In this document: positions 16,254 to 26,314 of the stretch, piece by piece
Numbering within the stretch: the first letter of the stretch is position 1
Layout of the letters: each line of letters starts with the position of its first letter
Origin: Ancylobacter sonchi
Lineage (GTDB): Bacteria; Pseudomonadota; Alphaproteobacteria; Rhizobiales; Xanthobacteraceae
DNA length: 64,000 nt
Direction of reading: 5' to 3'
Assembly: GCF_018390695.1 (NCBI RefSeq)
Contig: NZ_JAHBGF010000020.1
Location: 372,001-436,000 of the forward strand
Translations under genes and position numbers: made by a program
The notes under the pieces: model-generated
The model's input: only the letters and a program-made list of their open reading frames with translations
Told to the model about the DNA's origin: nothing
The model's database searches: none

Positions 16254-17711
16254 TCAATCCTTGCGGGACAGGCTGATCGGCGGGCGGCGGTGGAACCACG
16301 GCGCCGCCTCTTCGACGCGGGCGCACAGCCCGAGCAGCTGCTCGTCGCGCCCGTAGCCGGCGGCGAGATGGATGCCGACCGGCAGGCCATCCGGCGTCCA
16401 GTGCAGCGGCAGCGAGGCCGCCGGCTGGCCGGAAGCGTTGAACGCCGCCGTGAAGGGCGAATAGGCGAACACCATTCCCGGCCCCATCCGATAGTCGACA
16501 TATTCCTTGCCGAGATGGTTGAAGCGGCCGAGCTTCGCCGGCGGCTCGGCCAGCGTCGCCGTCAGCAGGATGTCGTAGCGCTGGAAGAAGCCGGCCATCT
16601 CGCGGCCATAGGCGTGCACCTTGTTGACCGCCTCCAGATAGTCGGCGCCGCTCACCGTGCGGGCATAGGCCATGGCGGTTCGGGCCACGTTCTCGATCTC
16701 GCCGTCCTCGAGCGGGCGGCCGCGCCGGCGTACCGCGCTCTCGACCGACAGCGCGGAGCCGCAGGCGACCACCTTGGTCCAGGCGACCATCATGCCGGAG
16801 GTGTCGGCCTCGGGCCGGGCCTCCTCGACCTGATGGCCGAGGCTCTCGAGCAGACGCGCCGTCTGCTCGACCGCGGCGCGGCATTCCGGATGGATCGCTT
16901 CGCCGGTCAGCGTGGTGGTGATGAAGGCGATGCGCAGCGGCTTGTCCTGCCGCTTCAGTGCCGCGCCGAACGAGGCTTCCAGCGGCGGAGCCGCATAGGG
17001 CGCGCCGAGGTCGATGCCGTGAGTGGCGTCGAGCAGCACGGCGGTATCGCGCACCGAGCGGGTGAGGAAGCCGTCGATCGCCATGCCGGCCCAGCCTTCG
17101 CCGACATAGGGGCCGTCCGGCAGGCGGGCGCGGGTTGCCTTGAAGCCGAACAGGCCGCAGCTCGAGGCGGGAATGCGCACCGAGCCGCCGCCATCCGAGC
17201 CGTGCGCCACCGGCACCATGCCGGAGGCCACCGCCGCCGCCGCGCCGCCGGAGGAGCCGCCGGTCGTGTGCTCCGGGTTCCACGGGTTGCGGGTCGGCCC
17301 GCCATAGACCGCCGCCTCGGTGGTCGGGCCGACGCCACCTTCCGGCGAGGTGGTGCGGCCGAAGGTGACGAGGCCGGCCATCTTCAGCCGGGCATAGATC
17401 GAGGAATCCTGGCCGTAGCGGGTGTTGGCGAACAGCCGTGAGCCATTATTGGACGGAAAGTCGATCGCTTCGGCGCCGAGGTCCTTCAGCAGGAACGGCA
17501 CGCCCTTGAGCGGGCCATCCGGCAGCCCTTCCGCAATGAGGCGGCGCGCGACGCCTTCCTGCTGCAACACCACGGCATTGAGCTGCGGATTGAGCGCCTC
17601 GACCCGCCGCAGCGCCTCGTCGAGCAGTTCGGTGGGTGTCACCTCCCGCTGGTGTACGAGCTCGGCCAGAGCGACGGCGTCGCAACTCTCGAACAGATCA
17701 CTCACACTCAC
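16254..17711 (-). CDS. Amidase-signature enzyme
   Basis: 485 aa, normal for the amidase-signature family. The Ser-cisSer-Lys triad is present: Lys76 (FLLKDLG), Ser154 in GGSSGG, and Ser177 in [12 protein letters not shown]. These cytoplasmic enzymes hydrolyse amides to acid and ammonia or amine. There is no GatB or GatC nearby, so it is a catabolic amidase and not the Glu-tRNA amidotransferase. It lies downstream of the MFS gene, 45 bases apart on the same strand. Confidence 0.9.
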   Translation of the reverse strand: MSVSDLFESCDAVALAELVHQREVTPTELLDEALRRVEALNPQLNAVVLQQEGVARRLIAEGLPDGPLKGVPFLLKDLGAEAIDFPSNNGSRLFANTRYGQDSSIYARLKMAGLVTFGRTTSPEGGVGPTTEAAVYGGPTRNPWNPEHTTGGSSGGAAAAVASGMVPVAHGSDGGGSVRIPASSCGLFGFKATRARLPDGPYVGEGWAGMAIDGFLTRSVRDTAVLLDATHGIDLGAPYAAPPLEASFGAALKRQDKPLRIAFITTTLTGEAIHPECRAAVEQTARLLESLGHQVEEARPEADTSGMMVAWTKVVACGSALSVESAVRRRGRPLEDGEIENVARTAMAYARTVSGADYLEAVNKVHAYGREMAGFFQRYDILLTATLAEPPAKLGRFNHLGKEYVDYRMGPGMVFAYSPFTAAFNASGQPAASLPLHWTPDGLPVGIHLAAGYGRDEQLLGLCARVEEAAPWFHRRPPISLSRKD

Positions 17712-17756
17712 CTCGAACTCCCGATATCCGGCGTGTCGTCACGCCTAGGCGAAGGC

Positions 17757-18935
17757 TTACGGATCGGTGCGCAGCGTCGCCGACGGCGGCGGCGAACGGA
17801 GCACCAGCGCGGCGCCGGCGAACAGGGCGCAGGCGAGCGCGACGAAGGCGACCAGCCCATGCGTCGTCACCTGCATGGCGACGCCGGCGAGGGTGGGGCC
17901 GACCAGCGCGCCCACCCCCCAGAACAGCCCCATGCCGGCATAGATGCCGACGATGTCGCTGCCGGAGAAGCGGCTGCCGATGATGGTGAGCATGATCGTG
18001 TAGATGCCGACGAACAGCCCGCCCCAGACGAAGAGCAGCGGATAGATCGTCCATTCTGAGGCCAGCGCCCACGGCCAGGCGGCGGCACCCAGGGCGGAAA
18101 GCACGGCGAGCAGGATGATAAGCTTCTGCCGGTCCATCTTGTCGCCCAGCCAGCCGATCGGCAGCTGCAGCACGATGGCGCCGAACATCATGCAGGTCAT
18201 CAGCTGGGTCGCCTGCGCCTCCTGCCAGCCCACCGACATCGCATAGAGCGTCAGGAAGGTGAGACCGGCGGTCTCGACCGCGGCGTTCAGCGCGGTGGCC
18301 GCCATCGCGACCGGTGCGAGGCGGATATAGCGGAACGGGCTGCTGTGATGCGGCTGCTCGATCACCGGCGCGGAGATCGAGGGCGACACCACGAAGGCCG
18401 CCGCGCATAGCGCGAGGCCGGCGCCGATCGCGTAGGGCAGGAAGCCCTGCGAGCCGGCGACCGACAGGATCAGCGGCCCGAGCGCGAAGCCGACCGACAT
18501 GGCGGCGGTATAGGCGCCCATGGTACGGGCGCGCGAGGATTCGGAGCTCAGCGCGTTCAGCCAGGTCTCCGACAGCACGAACAGCACCTCGGACGCTGCG
18601 CCGAGCAGGATGCGCAGCGGGAACCACAGCCAGACCAGCGGCATGGCGGGGAACAGGCAGAGCAGCAGGGCGGCCAGCAGCAGCGAGCCGATCACCGAGC
18701 GCCGCACGCCGAAAAACGCGGTGAGGCGTGGCAGCAGGAACGCCATCAGCAGCACGCCGATCGCATGCATGGCGGCATTGGCGCCGATCAGCGCCTCGCT
18801 CAGCCCCTTTTCGGCGAGGTCCAGCGCGATCAGCGCCGCGCTCAGGCTGTAGGTCAGCCCGAAGATCGTCGCCGTGGCGATGATGGCGACGCGCGCCAGT
18901 ATGGTGTTGCCGGCTGACGGCTGCATGGTGGTCAT
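17757..18935 (-). CDS. MFS transporter (YcaD-like)
   Basis: 392 aa, about twelve membrane helices with the loop-2/3 motif (LPRLTAFFGVRRS) and the repeat in the second half (IGWLGDKMDRQKL). SETWLNALSSESSRARTMGAY in the fourth/fifth helix region is characteristic of the YcaD/TsgA-like subgroup. The gene probably forms an operon with the downstream amidase (same strand, 45 bases). Substrate and direction of transport cannot be told. Confidence 0.87.
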   Translation of the reverse strand: MTTMQPSAGNTILARVAIIATATIFGLTYSLSAALIALDLAEKGLSEALIGANAAMHAIGVLLMAFLLPRLTAFFGVRRSVIGSLLLAALLLCLFPAMPLVWLWFPLRILLGAASEVLFVLSETWLNALSSESSRARTMGAYTAAMSVGFALGPLILSVAGSQGFLPYAIGAGLALCAAAFVVSPSISAPVIEQPHHSSPFRYIRLAPVAMAATALNAAVETAGLTFLTLYAMSVGWQEAQATQLMTCMMFGAIVLQLPIGWLGDKMDRQKLIILLAVLSALGAAAWPWALASEWTIYPLLFVWGGLFVGIYTIMLTIIGSRFSGSDIVGIYAGMGLFWGVGALVGPTLAGVAMQVTTHGLVAFVALACALFAGAALVLRSPPPSATLRTDP

Positions 18936-18976
18936 TCCCCCTCCGGGCCGCGCCGCGCAGCGGCCGCCCGGATTCC

Positions 18977-20263
18977 CTAGATGGCTTGCGGTGTCCGGTT
19001 GCGCGGGGCCCCCCGACCCATGCGCTCCGGCAGTTCGACGATGGCGGACAGGGCGCGGGCATAGTCGAGCACCAGGCCGGGCGTCCAGGCCATCAGCTCG
19101 GCACGGCGGCGGATGACGCCGGCGGCCCAGAATTCCGGCAGCATCAACAGCCGCAGGAGAAACCAGGGGGAACGGACCTCCTGCGCGAACAACCCTTCAA
19201 TGGCGGCGTCGAGCGCCTTGGCCACCGAGCTGGAGCAGTTTCGGTTGGTCAAATTGTAGGTGGTGTTCTGGCGGTAGGACGCCCAGAAGGCACGCAGCGC
19301 CCCGACATCGAGGCCGGCGAGCTCGACCCGCCAGCTCGACGGGCACCATTCGGCGCTTTCAAACGCATAGCTCGGCTGGAACTTGCCCGGCACGTCGTTT
19401 TCCCGCGTCGCCCGCAGCACGCGGGTGAATTGCGAGCCGTCGCGGTCGATCTCCACCGCCGGATAGTGGCTGATATAGATGTCCGGCCCCGCTTCCAGCG
19501 CCGCATGGCCGGTGGAAATAACGCCGTGCTCGTCCAGCGCTGCCACGTAGCGGGCGATGCCCCGGCCGAGCCCGACGAGGTCGCCGGTCGGCGTCCAGAC
19601 ATGCACGGTGAGGGTGCCGACCATGGGATCGGCCGAGTCCTGTTCCGAGCCGGCATGCGCGCGGCCGCGCGGCCAGCCCTCGCTGAGGATGCGTGCCACC
19701 GGCATGCCTTTCGGCAGGCGGCGGATGCGTCCGGCCGTGACCAGCAGCCCATAGGCGGTAACGATCAGCAGCGTGCCGACATCCTCTCCGACCTCGCCGC
19801 GCCAGCCGGTCGGCCAGGGAAGGAACGACCAGAGGCCGAGTAGGAACTCGATGCCGGCGGCAATGAGCGAGCGCCGCCAACTGGGGAAACGCACCACCCA
19901 GGCGCTGGCCGCGCGGAAGCTCGCATCGGTGACGAGAAACGTGCCGACGAGGAAGCCGATGAACATGTCGCTTCCCCACGGATGGATGATGATCAGCAGG
20001 GAGATGGCGACCATGATGCCGGCCTTGCTGAAGCGCAGCGCCCGCCGCGTGCCGGTGCTGCTGAACCCGGCGGTCAGCGAGGCGGCGGCGTCGAGCAGCA
20101 GCGGCACGGTGAACCAGTGGGCCGGAATCCGCCATTCGTCGCTGAGCGCGTTGATGAGGATGGCGCTTCCCATCGCCAGCCAGACCAGACCGATGATGCC
20201 GACCACCCACCATTTGTCCCGAATCGCCCGGGCTCCGATTAGCAGCATCAGCACTTCGATCAT
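18977..20263 (-). CDS. HdeD-like membrane domain joined to a putative permuted papain-like domain
   Basis: 428 aa in two parts. Residues 1-180 contain about six short helices in the DUF308/HdeD pattern (GIIGLVWLAMGSAILINAL; IMVAISLLIIIHPW; FIGFLVGTFLVTDASFRAAS). Residues about 215-360 are soluble: STGHAALEAGPDIYISHYP gives His253, and TTYNLTNRNCSSSVAKALD gives Cys343. A conserved His before a Cys at the head of a helix, next to Asn, is the order seen in circularly permuted NlpC/P60 (YiiX- or DUF4105-like) hydrolases. I infer a membrane-anchored thiol peptidase or amidase facing cytoplasm or periplasm. A 216-base upstream gap presumably holds its promoter. Confidence 0.6.
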   Translation of the reverse strand: MIEVLMLLIGARAIRDKWWVVGIIGLVWLAMGSAILINALSDEWRIPAHWFTVPLLLDAAASLTAGFSSTGTRRALRFSKAGIMVAISLLIIIHPWGSDMFIGFLVGTFLVTDASFRAASAWVVRFPSWRRSLIAAGIEFLLGLWSFLPWPTGWRGEVGEDVGTLLIVTAYGLLVTAGRIRRLPKGMPVARILSEGWPRGRAHAGSEQDSADPMVGTLTVHVWTPTGDLVGLGRGIARYVAALDEHGVISTGHAALEAGPDIYISHYPAVEIDRDGSQFTRVLRATRENDVPGKFQPSYAFESAEWCPSSWRVELAGLDVGALRAFWASYRQNTTYNLTNRNCSSSVAKALDAAIEGLFAQEVRSPWFLLRLLMLPEFWAAGVIRRRAELMAWTPGLVLDYARALSAIVELPERMGRGAPRNRTPQAI

Positions 20264-20479
20264 GGGTCACCTTGCAGAAACGCGCCGTCTCGCGGTTGGC
20301 GGCCGCGACGAGCGATCTCCGATAGCATGAAGGGGACAGCCGAGAACGAGCGGCCGTCGAGGTGGCCGGAGCCTATCAATCCATGCTTCGGTTCGGCAAG
20401 CTTTCATAGCGTTGTCAACGCCCTGGCGTTAGCAACCGATGAACGGCGGTGCGTGTGCGCGGCGCGGGCCGGTTGCGGA

Positions 20480-22840
20480 TCAGCCCTCCGCCATGCCGTG
20501 CGGTCGCACCAGATTGTCGTCCCATTCCGGTAGGATATGGGGGAAGGCGAGCTCGGGCTGGCGGCCCAGCATCAGGGCGAGCACGCGCGGCGGGGTCAGC
20601 GGCAGTTCCTGCACGCGCGTGCCGGTTGCATTCGCCACCGCACAGGCGACGCTCGCCCCGACATTGAGGATCGGCACCTCGCCGGCGCCCTTGATGCCCA
20701 TTGGCCCGAGCGAGGGAGCCCCCTCGAACAGGTCGATCTCGACCGGTACCACGTCGGCGGCCAGCGGCACGCGGTAGGTTTCGAAGCCGTTCTGGCGGAT
20801 CCGGCCTCCGGCGTCGATCGACACCTCCTCGTGCAGCGCATAGCCGAGGCCCTGCACCACGCCGCCCTGGATCTGGCCGCATATGGCGCTGCGGTTGAGC
20901 GCCCGCCCGACATCCTGCACCACGCGATAGGCGACCACTTCGACATGGCCGGTGTCCGGGTCGACGGCGACCTCGCAGTCATGGACAGCGAAGACCGGGA
21001 TATCCAGCGCGTCGATGAAGTGCCCGGCGGCGCAGCCGGGCATGGCCGGCACGCCCTTGCGGGTGAAGGAGCCGGTGCCGGCGACCGGACCGGTCAGCGC
21101 CTGCGCCTGCGTCGCCACCTCGGCGAGGGTGAAGCCGGCGCCGTTGGGGCCGGCGATCTCGATCCGGCCGTTCTGCACCACGAGATCGTCGGGCGAAGCG
21201 TCCAGCATCTGCGCGGCGACCTTCATGAGCTTGCCGCGCACCTCCTGCGCCGCCTGCAGGCTGGCGGCGCCGAGCGAGACGGTCTGCCGGCCGCCGCCGA
21301 CACCGACATCGTAGCCGGCGGCGTCGGTATCGGCCTGGCGCACTACCACGTCTTCCGGCCGTATGCCGAGCGTGGCGGCGACGATCTGCGGCAGGCTCTG
21401 CATCATCGAGCCGGAGCCGATCTCGACTCCCGAGGTGACCAAAGTGGCGCTGCCGTCGGCATTCATGTTCACCGTCGCCGCCGAGGGGCCGGTGAAGACG
21501 AACCAGGTGCCGACCGTGGTGGCGCGGCCGTAGAGCCGACCGTCGTCGGCCTGGCGCGGCGGCGCGGCGGTACGCAGCGTCTGCATGCGCTCCAGCATCG
21601 GGCGCAGCACGTCGCCCTCATAGACCTGCCCGGTGGCGCCGAGGTCGCCGTCGCCCAGCACGTTGCGGCGGCGGAATTCCAGCGGGTCCATGCCGATGGC
21701 AGCGGCGATCTCGTCGGTGTGCCGCTCCAGCGCGAAGGTGTTGTAGACGCCGTTGCAGGCGCGGAAGGCGCCGTTCGGGGCGGTGTGGGTGTAGACGGCG
21801 CGCGAGGCGAGGCGGGTGGCACCGAGCCGGTAATTACCGCCCAGCGTGTGGGCGGTCATGGTGGTGAGGAAGATCTGCTCGCCGCCATAGGCGCCGCAAT
21901 CCATCAGCACCACGGCTTCCCGACCGGCGATCTCGCCCTCCCGTGTCACCGCCGAGCGGATGCGGATCTCGGCATTCTCGCGGAACAGGCAGGTGAGCAT
22001 CTCCTCCTCGCGGGAATTGACCAGCCGCACCGCCCGCCCGCTGAGCTTCGCCAGCAGAGCGGCGAAGGGTTCGATGGCGATGTCGAATTTCAGCCCGAAG
22101 GCGCCGCCGACCGGTGGCACCGTCACCCGCACCTGCGAGGCGGGCACGCCGAGGAAGCGGGCGGTGGCGTTGCGCACCGTCCAGGGCACCTGGGTGGAGG
22201 TCTCGATATGGAAGCGGCCTTCCTCGTAGTTCGCCACCGCCGCCCGCGGCTCGAACGCCATGTGGTTCTGTCGCCCGACGCGGAAGGTGCTCTCGATCAC
22301 CGTCACGTCCGGCCGCGCGAAGGCGGCGTCGACGTCGCCGCGCACCACCGTCGCCTCCCAGGCGACGTTGCCGGCGCGCGCGCCGCCCTCCACCAGCACC
22401 TCGTAATCCTGCCAGCCGGCATGCACCAGCGGAGCGCCGGGTGCCAGCGCGTCCTCCATGGTGAAGAGCGCCGGCAGCGGCGCGATCTCGACTTCAATGG
22501 CGGCAAGTGCCGCCTGCGCCTGCTCCAGCGTCTCCGCCGCGATGGCGGCGAGCGGCTCGCCGACATAGCGGATGATGTCCTCGGCGAAGAGCGTGTGATC
22601 GGCGATACCGATGCCGACGCGGCCGGGCGCATCGGCGGCGGTGGCGATCGCCCGCACGCCGGGCATCGCGGCGGCCTTGGTGACGTCGAGCCGCACGAGG
22701 CGTCCCGAGGGCACCTGCGCGCGCAGCACCGCCGCGTGCAGCATGCCGGAGGCGGTGCGGTCGATGGTGTAGCGGGTGCGCCCCATCAGCTTGTCGCCGG
22801 CGTCGCGGCGGCGGAACTCCATCACGGCGTCGACGGTCAT
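20480..22840 (-). CDS. Xanthine dehydrogenase-family molybdopterin-binding subunit
   Basis: 786 aa, full length. The N-terminal a/b hammerhead (about residues 15-125: GRTRYTIDRTASGMLHAAVLR) precedes the Mo-binding domains. QNHMAFEPRAAVA, APNGAFRACNGVYNTFALERHTDEIA and GVGGGRQTVSLGA are cofactor-binding landmarks, and GIKGAGEVPI near the C-terminus carries the catalytic Glu. Such subunits hydroxylate N-heterocycles, aldehydes or aromatics using water. The usual GFG after the Arg of AFR is replaced by ACNG, so substrate specificity differs from true xanthine dehydrogenase. It is the last gene of the catabolic block and partners the two genes upstream. Confidence 0.92.
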   Translation of the reverse strand: MTVDAVMEFRRRDAGDKLMGRTRYTIDRTASGMLHAAVLRAQVPSGRLVRLDVTKAAAMPGVRAIATAADAPGRVGIGIADHTLFAEDIIRYVGEPLAAIAAETLEQAQAALAAIEVEIAPLPALFTMEDALAPGAPLVHAGWQDYEVLVEGGARAGNVAWEATVVRGDVDAAFARPDVTVIESTFRVGRQNHMAFEPRAAVANYEEGRFHIETSTQVPWTVRNATARFLGVPASQVRVTVPPVGGAFGLKFDIAIEPFAALLAKLSGRAVRLVNSREEEMLTCLFRENAEIRIRSAVTREGEIAGREAVVLMDCGAYGGEQIFLTTMTAHTLGGNYRLGATRLASRAVYTHTAPNGAFRACNGVYNTFALERHTDEIAAAIGMDPLEFRRRNVLGDGDLGATGQVYEGDVLRPMLERMQTLRTAAPPRQADDGRLYGRATTVGTWFVFTGPSAATVNMNADGSATLVTSGVEIGSGSMMQSLPQIVAATLGIRPEDVVVRQADTDAAGYDVGVGGGRQTVSLGAASLQAAQEVRGKLMKVAAQMLDASPDDLVVQNGRIEIAGPNGAGFTLAEVATQAQALTGPVAGTGSFTRKGVPAMPGCAAGHFIDALDIPVFAVHDCEVAVDPDTGHVEVVAYRVVQDVGRALNRSAICGQIQGGVVQGLGYALHEEVSIDAGGRIRQNGFETYRVPLAADVVPVEIDLFEGAPSLGPMGIKGAGEVPILNVGASVACAVANATGTRVQELPLTPPRVLALMLGRQPELAFPHILPEWDDNLVRPHGMAEG

Positions 22841-22851
22841 CGCGATCCTCC

Positions 22852-23307
22852 TCAGGCGCCGGCGGCGTCGAGCGCCGCCGCGACGATGCGCTCATAGCCG
22901 GTGCAGCGGCAGGCATTGCCGGCGAGGGCGGCCTGCACCTCGTCGCGGCTTGGGCGCGGCGTGTGGGCGAGAAAATGCGTCAGCGTCACCACCATGCCGG
23001 GAAAGCACATGCCGCATTGCACCGCGTCGTGCTCGGCGAACTTGGCCTGGATCGGGTTGAGCCGGCCTCCGGCGGACAACCCCTCGACGGTGCGGATTTC
23101 ATGCCCTTCCGCCAGTCCCGCCGGGGTGAGGCAGGACAGTACGGGCGCGCCGTCAAGCTGCACGGTGCAGGCGCCGCAAAAGCCTTCGCGGCACACCGGC
23201 TTGGCGCCGGTCAGGTGGAACTCATCGCGCAGCACGTCGATCAGCGGCGTCATCGGCTCGGCAAGGGAGCGCCTCGGCTCGCCATTGACGGTCATCTCGA
23301 TGGGCAT
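22852..23307 (-). CDS. [2Fe-2S]-binding subunit of molybdenum hydroxylase
   Basis: 151 aa. Plant-type ferredoxin cluster ligands Cys39, 44, 47 and 59 (CREGFCGACTV...LSC) and the second, helical cluster Cys98, 101, 133 and 135 (CGMC...CRC) are all present, the arrangement of the small subunit of xanthine dehydrogenase-family enzymes. It passes electrons from the Mo site to FAD. Eleven bases separate it from the Mo subunit and 17 from the FAD subunit. Confidence 0.95.
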   Translation of the reverse strand: MPIEMTVNGEPRRSLAEPMTPLIDVLRDEFHLTGAKPVCREGFCGACTVQLDGAPVLSCLTPAGLAEGHEIRTVEGLSAGGRLNPIQAKFAEHDAVQCGMCFPGMVVTLTHFLAHTPRPSRDEVQAALAGNACRCTGYERIVAAALDAAGA

Positions 23308-23324
23308 GGGACCTCCTGTCGGGA

Positions 23325-24164
23325 TCAGTGGAGCGCGGCGACGGCGCGCCGGACCAGCGCGGGGAGCACCGCGACCCGGTACCAGCCCGGCGCTTCCACG
23401 CCGTCGCGACCGGTGAAGTCGTCGGCCAGCTCGGTGGCGAGGCGATGGGCGGTGCCGGCATCGAGCGGGGCGCCGGTCAGCGCGGCCTCGAGGCGAGGCC
23501 AGCGGCGCGCCACCGGCTCAACCGAGCCGACGGCGATGCGGGCCTGCGCCACACGTCCGTCGGCGTCGCGGGCGACCGACAGGCTAAGGATGGCGGTCGG
23601 GTAGTCGCCGGCCTTGCGCAGCGGCAGGCGGGCATGGGCACTGCGGGCAACGGTACGCGCGATTACCACGCGCGTCAGCAGGTGGCCGGGCACAAGCGAT
23701 TGGCGAATCACGAGAAATTTCTCCAGCGGCATGCGCTCGACCGCGCCGGGCGAGTGGATCTCGACCTCGGCGTCGAGGCAGAGAAGCGCCGGCACGAGGT
23801 CGGCGGCGGCGAAGTCGGCGGTGCACAGATTGCCGCCGAGGGTGGCGGCGCGGCGCACGGCGGGGTTCGCCGAGCGGCCGGCGGCCTGGGCGAGAACGCG
23901 CAGCTCGGGGGCCTCCGCCAGGGCGCCGGCGAGGCGGTCATGGGTGACGCCGGCGCCGATGGCGACATGGTCGCTTTCGATCTCGATGCGCCCCAGCTCG
24001 GGCACCCGGCCGAGCCCGACATAGGCGCTCCGCAAGGGTTCGTGGCGGATCGGCGCCCGCATGATCCAGGTGCCGCCGGCCAGCGGCGCCCCCTCGGTGC
24101 CGCGCTCGGCGAGGGCGGCGACGGCGGTATCGAGGGAGGGGGCGAGATAAAGCGAGGGCGTCAT
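23325..24164 (-). CDS. FAD-binding subunit of molybdenum hydroxylase
   Basis: 279 aa from ATG at 24164 (GGAGGTCTCTCG upstream). FAD-binding PCMH-type fold: APLAGGTWIMRAP near residue 30, then the second FAD motif ATLGGNLCTADFAAADLVPALLCLDAEVEI and a CO dehydrogenase flavoprotein C-terminal domain (LPLRKAGDYPTAILSLSVA). It completes the three-subunit enzyme. The gene lies 94 bases after the permease at 24259 on the same strand, so enzyme and transporter are probably co-transcribed. Confidence 0.92.
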   Translation of the reverse strand: MTPSLYLAPSLDTAVAALAERGTEGAPLAGGTWIMRAPIRHEPLRSAYVGLGRVPELGRIEIESDHVAIGAGVTHDRLAGALAEAPELRVLAQAAGRSANPAVRRAATLGGNLCTADFAAADLVPALLCLDAEVEIHSPGAVERMPLEKFLVIRQSLVPGHLLTRVVIARTVARSAHARLPLRKAGDYPTAILSLSVARDADGRVAQARIAVGSVEPVARRWPRLEAALTGAPLDAGTAHRLATELADDFTGRDGVEAPGWYRVAVLPALVRRAVAALH

Positions 24165-24258
24165 CGAGAGACCTCCGACGGCTGTCTCGGGGCGTGTCCG
24201 GTCAGGACGGTGAGGTGGACGATGCGGCCGATCTGTCCGGTGAGGCCGATGCCGCGCA

Positions 24259-25269
24259 TCAGCGCCGCTCCAGCCGCAGCCGGTCGAGCACCACGCCGGC
24301 GATGACGATGGCGCCGAGCACCACCATCTGCACATAGCCGTCGATGCGGGCGAGGTTCATGCCGTTCGACAGGATGGTGACGAACAGCGCGCCGACGACC
24401 GCGGTGCCCACCCCGCCGCGTCCGCCGGCGAGGCTGGTGCCGCCCACCACCGCCGCGGCGATGGCCTGCAGCGACAGCGAGCCGCCGAGGTTGGGCTCGC
24501 CGGAGCCGGTGCGCGCCGTCATCATCAGCGCCCCCAGCGCCGCGAGGCAGGAGCACAGCACATAGGTGGCGACCAGCAGCCGCTTCACCGGCAGGCCGGC
24601 CACCGCCGCCGCGCGGGGATTGGTGCCGATGACATAGAGCGCGCGGCCATAGACGGTGCGGGTCAGCACGAGGTGCAGCCCGATGCCGACCAGCACCGCG
24701 ATGACGATCGCGGCGGGCACGCCGAACACGGTGCCGCCATAGAGCAGCTGCGAGAACAGGTCCGGCACCCCCTGTACCGGCCGGCCGCCGGAGATGGTGG
24801 TGGCGATGCCGATGGCGATGTTGTAGCTGCCCAGCGTCGCCACGAAGGGGCTGACCCCGAGATAGGCGACCACCACGCCGTTGAACACGCCGCAGGCGGC
24901 GCCGAGCGCAAAGCCGGCGGCGAGACCCATGACGAGCACGGTGAGGGGTTCCTGCCCGCCGGCGACCCCCGCGGCCATGGCGAGCGCGGCGCCGACGCTG
25001 ACCATCGACACGGTCGGCCCCAGAGCGAGGTCGAAGCCGCGGGTGAGGATCACCACGGTCTGCGCCATGGCGAACAGAGCGAGGTAGCTCGCCTGCTGCG
25101 CGATGTTGACGAGGTTGCCGGTGCTGAGCACGGCGGAATCCACCGTGGCGAAGCCGAGCAGCAGCACGACGAGGGCGATGGGCAGCGCCGCCTGCCACAG
25201 GAGCGACAGCAGGGCGGCGCGGCGCTCGGCCGGCGCCGGGGTGGCGGGAGAGGTGGAGAGGTCAGACAC
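24259..25269 (-). CDS. Ribose-type ABC permease (RbsC-like), second copy
   Basis: 336 aa, eight to ten helices of the BPD_transp_2 family. GFDLALGPTVSMVSVGAALAM, ACGVFNGVVVAYLGVSPFVATLG and VVGGTSLAGGRGGVGTAVVGAL are the conserved cytoplasmic-loop landmarks. It differs clearly from the neighbouring permease, so the two likely form a heterodimer. Overlaps the upstream permease gene by eight bases. Confidence 0.92.
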   Translation of the reverse strand: MSDLSTSPATPAPAERRAALLSLLWQAALPIALVVLLLGFATVDSAVLSTGNLVNIAQQASYLALFAMAQTVVILTRGFDLALGPTVSMVSVGAALAMAAGVAGGQEPLTVLVMGLAAGFALGAACGVFNGVVVAYLGVSPFVATLGSYNIAIGIATTISGGRPVQGVPDLFSQLLYGGTVFGVPAAIVIAVLVGIGLHLVLTRTVYGRALYVIGTNPRAAAVAGLPVKRLLVATYVLCSCLAALGALMMTARTGSGEPNLGGSLSLQAIAAAVVGGTSLAGGRGGVGTAVVGALFVTILSNGMNLARIDGYVQMVVLGAIVIAGVVLDRLRLERR

Positions 25270-26314
25270 GGGACTTCCTCCGCCGGCCGAGTTCGTCCAG
25301 CGCCACCGCCGCCACCATGATGACGCCGAGGAACACCGGTTGCAGGCGCGAATCGATGTGGAGCAGGTTGAGGGCGTTGCCGAGAATGGTGAGGAACAGC
25401 GCGCTGACCGCGACGATCTCCACCCGTCCGACGCCGCCGCGCAGGCTGACCCCGCCGATGACGGCGGCGGCGATGGATTGCAGCATCATGCGGTCGCCAC
25501 CGAAGCTCGCCTGCCCGGAACCGACCTGGGCGGTGAGCAGGATGCCGGCCAGCGCGGCGAGCACGCCGGACAGCACGTAGGTGCCGACCAGATGCCGGCG
25601 GATGCCGACGCCGGAGACGATGGCGGCATCGGCATTGCCGCCGATGGCGTAGACATAGCGGCCGAACAAAGTGCGGCGCTGCACGAACACCATCACCGCC
25701 AGCACGATGAGCGCCACATAGATGGCGGTCGGCAGGCCGAGGAACTGGGCGCGGCCGAAATCGCGCACGAAGCTCTGCGGCATGCCGTAGACCGGGATGC
25801 CCGAGGTGATCATCAGGGCGACGCCGGCGGTCGCCGACATGGTGCCGAGCGTGACGACGAAGCCGGACACTTTCAACCGGGCGACGCACAGCCCGTTGAT
25901 CAGCCCGACCGCCGCGCCGCTGCCGAGCCCGGCGGCGACGCCGCAGGCGATGACCAGCGCGTCATTGCCGGGGAAGGCGGCGGCGGCGAGGCCCATCACC
26001 TTGGCCGTCACCACGCTGGCCAGCGCCACCACCGCGCCGACCGACAGGTCGAAGCCGCCGGCGATGATCACCAGCGCCTGCCCGCAGGCGACGATGGTGA
26101 GGAAGGAAGCGTTGCGCAGGATGTTGAGGATGTTGATCGGCCCGTAGAATTGCGGGTCCGCCGCCGACATGCCGACCACCACCAGGATCAGCAGCGCCGG
26201 CAGAAAGCCGATGCGCCCGACGAGGCCGCGCGCGGAGGCGGCGATGCCGGGGCGGGCGGCGAGGGCGGGGGCGTGGGACGTGGAGGTGCCGGGAACCGAG
26301 GCTTGCACGCTCAT
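25262..26314 (-). CDS. Ribose-type ABC permease (RbsC-like), first copy
   Basis: 350 aa, BPD_transp_2 family. GGFDLSVGAVVALASVVTAKVMG, GLINGLCVARLKVSGFVVTLGTM and VIGGVSLRGGVGRVEIVAVSALF mark the family. The cytoplasmic N-terminus is about 35 residues. It overlaps the ATPase gene by four bases. With the permease downstream and the ATPase it builds an importer for sugars, nucleosides or, given the enzymes here, a heterocycle (inference). Confidence 0.92.
   Translation of the reverse strand: MSVQASVPGTSTSHAPALAARPGIAASARGLVGRIGFLPALLILVVVGMSAADPQFYGPINILNILRNASFLTIVACGQALVIIAGGFDLSVGAVVALASVVTAKVMGLAAAAFPGNDALVIACGVAAGLGSGAAVGLINGLCVARLKVSGFVVTLGTMSATAGVALMITSGIPVYGMPQSFVRDFGRAQFLGLPTAIYVALIVLAVMVFVQRRTLFGRYVYAIGGNADAAIVSGVGIRRHLVGTYVLSGVLAALAGILLTAQVGSGQASFGGDRMMLQSIAAAVIGGVSLRGGVGRVEIVAVSALFLTILGNALNLLHIDSRLQPVFLGVIMVAAVALDELGRRRKSRV

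Noticed and set aside
20537..22897. 786-aa plus-strand frame opposite the molybdenum subunit
   Set aside because: Mirror of the minus-strand gene with Gly/His/Arg-rich composition and no recognisable domain; the minus-strand frame carries the molybdenum hydroxylase landmarks.
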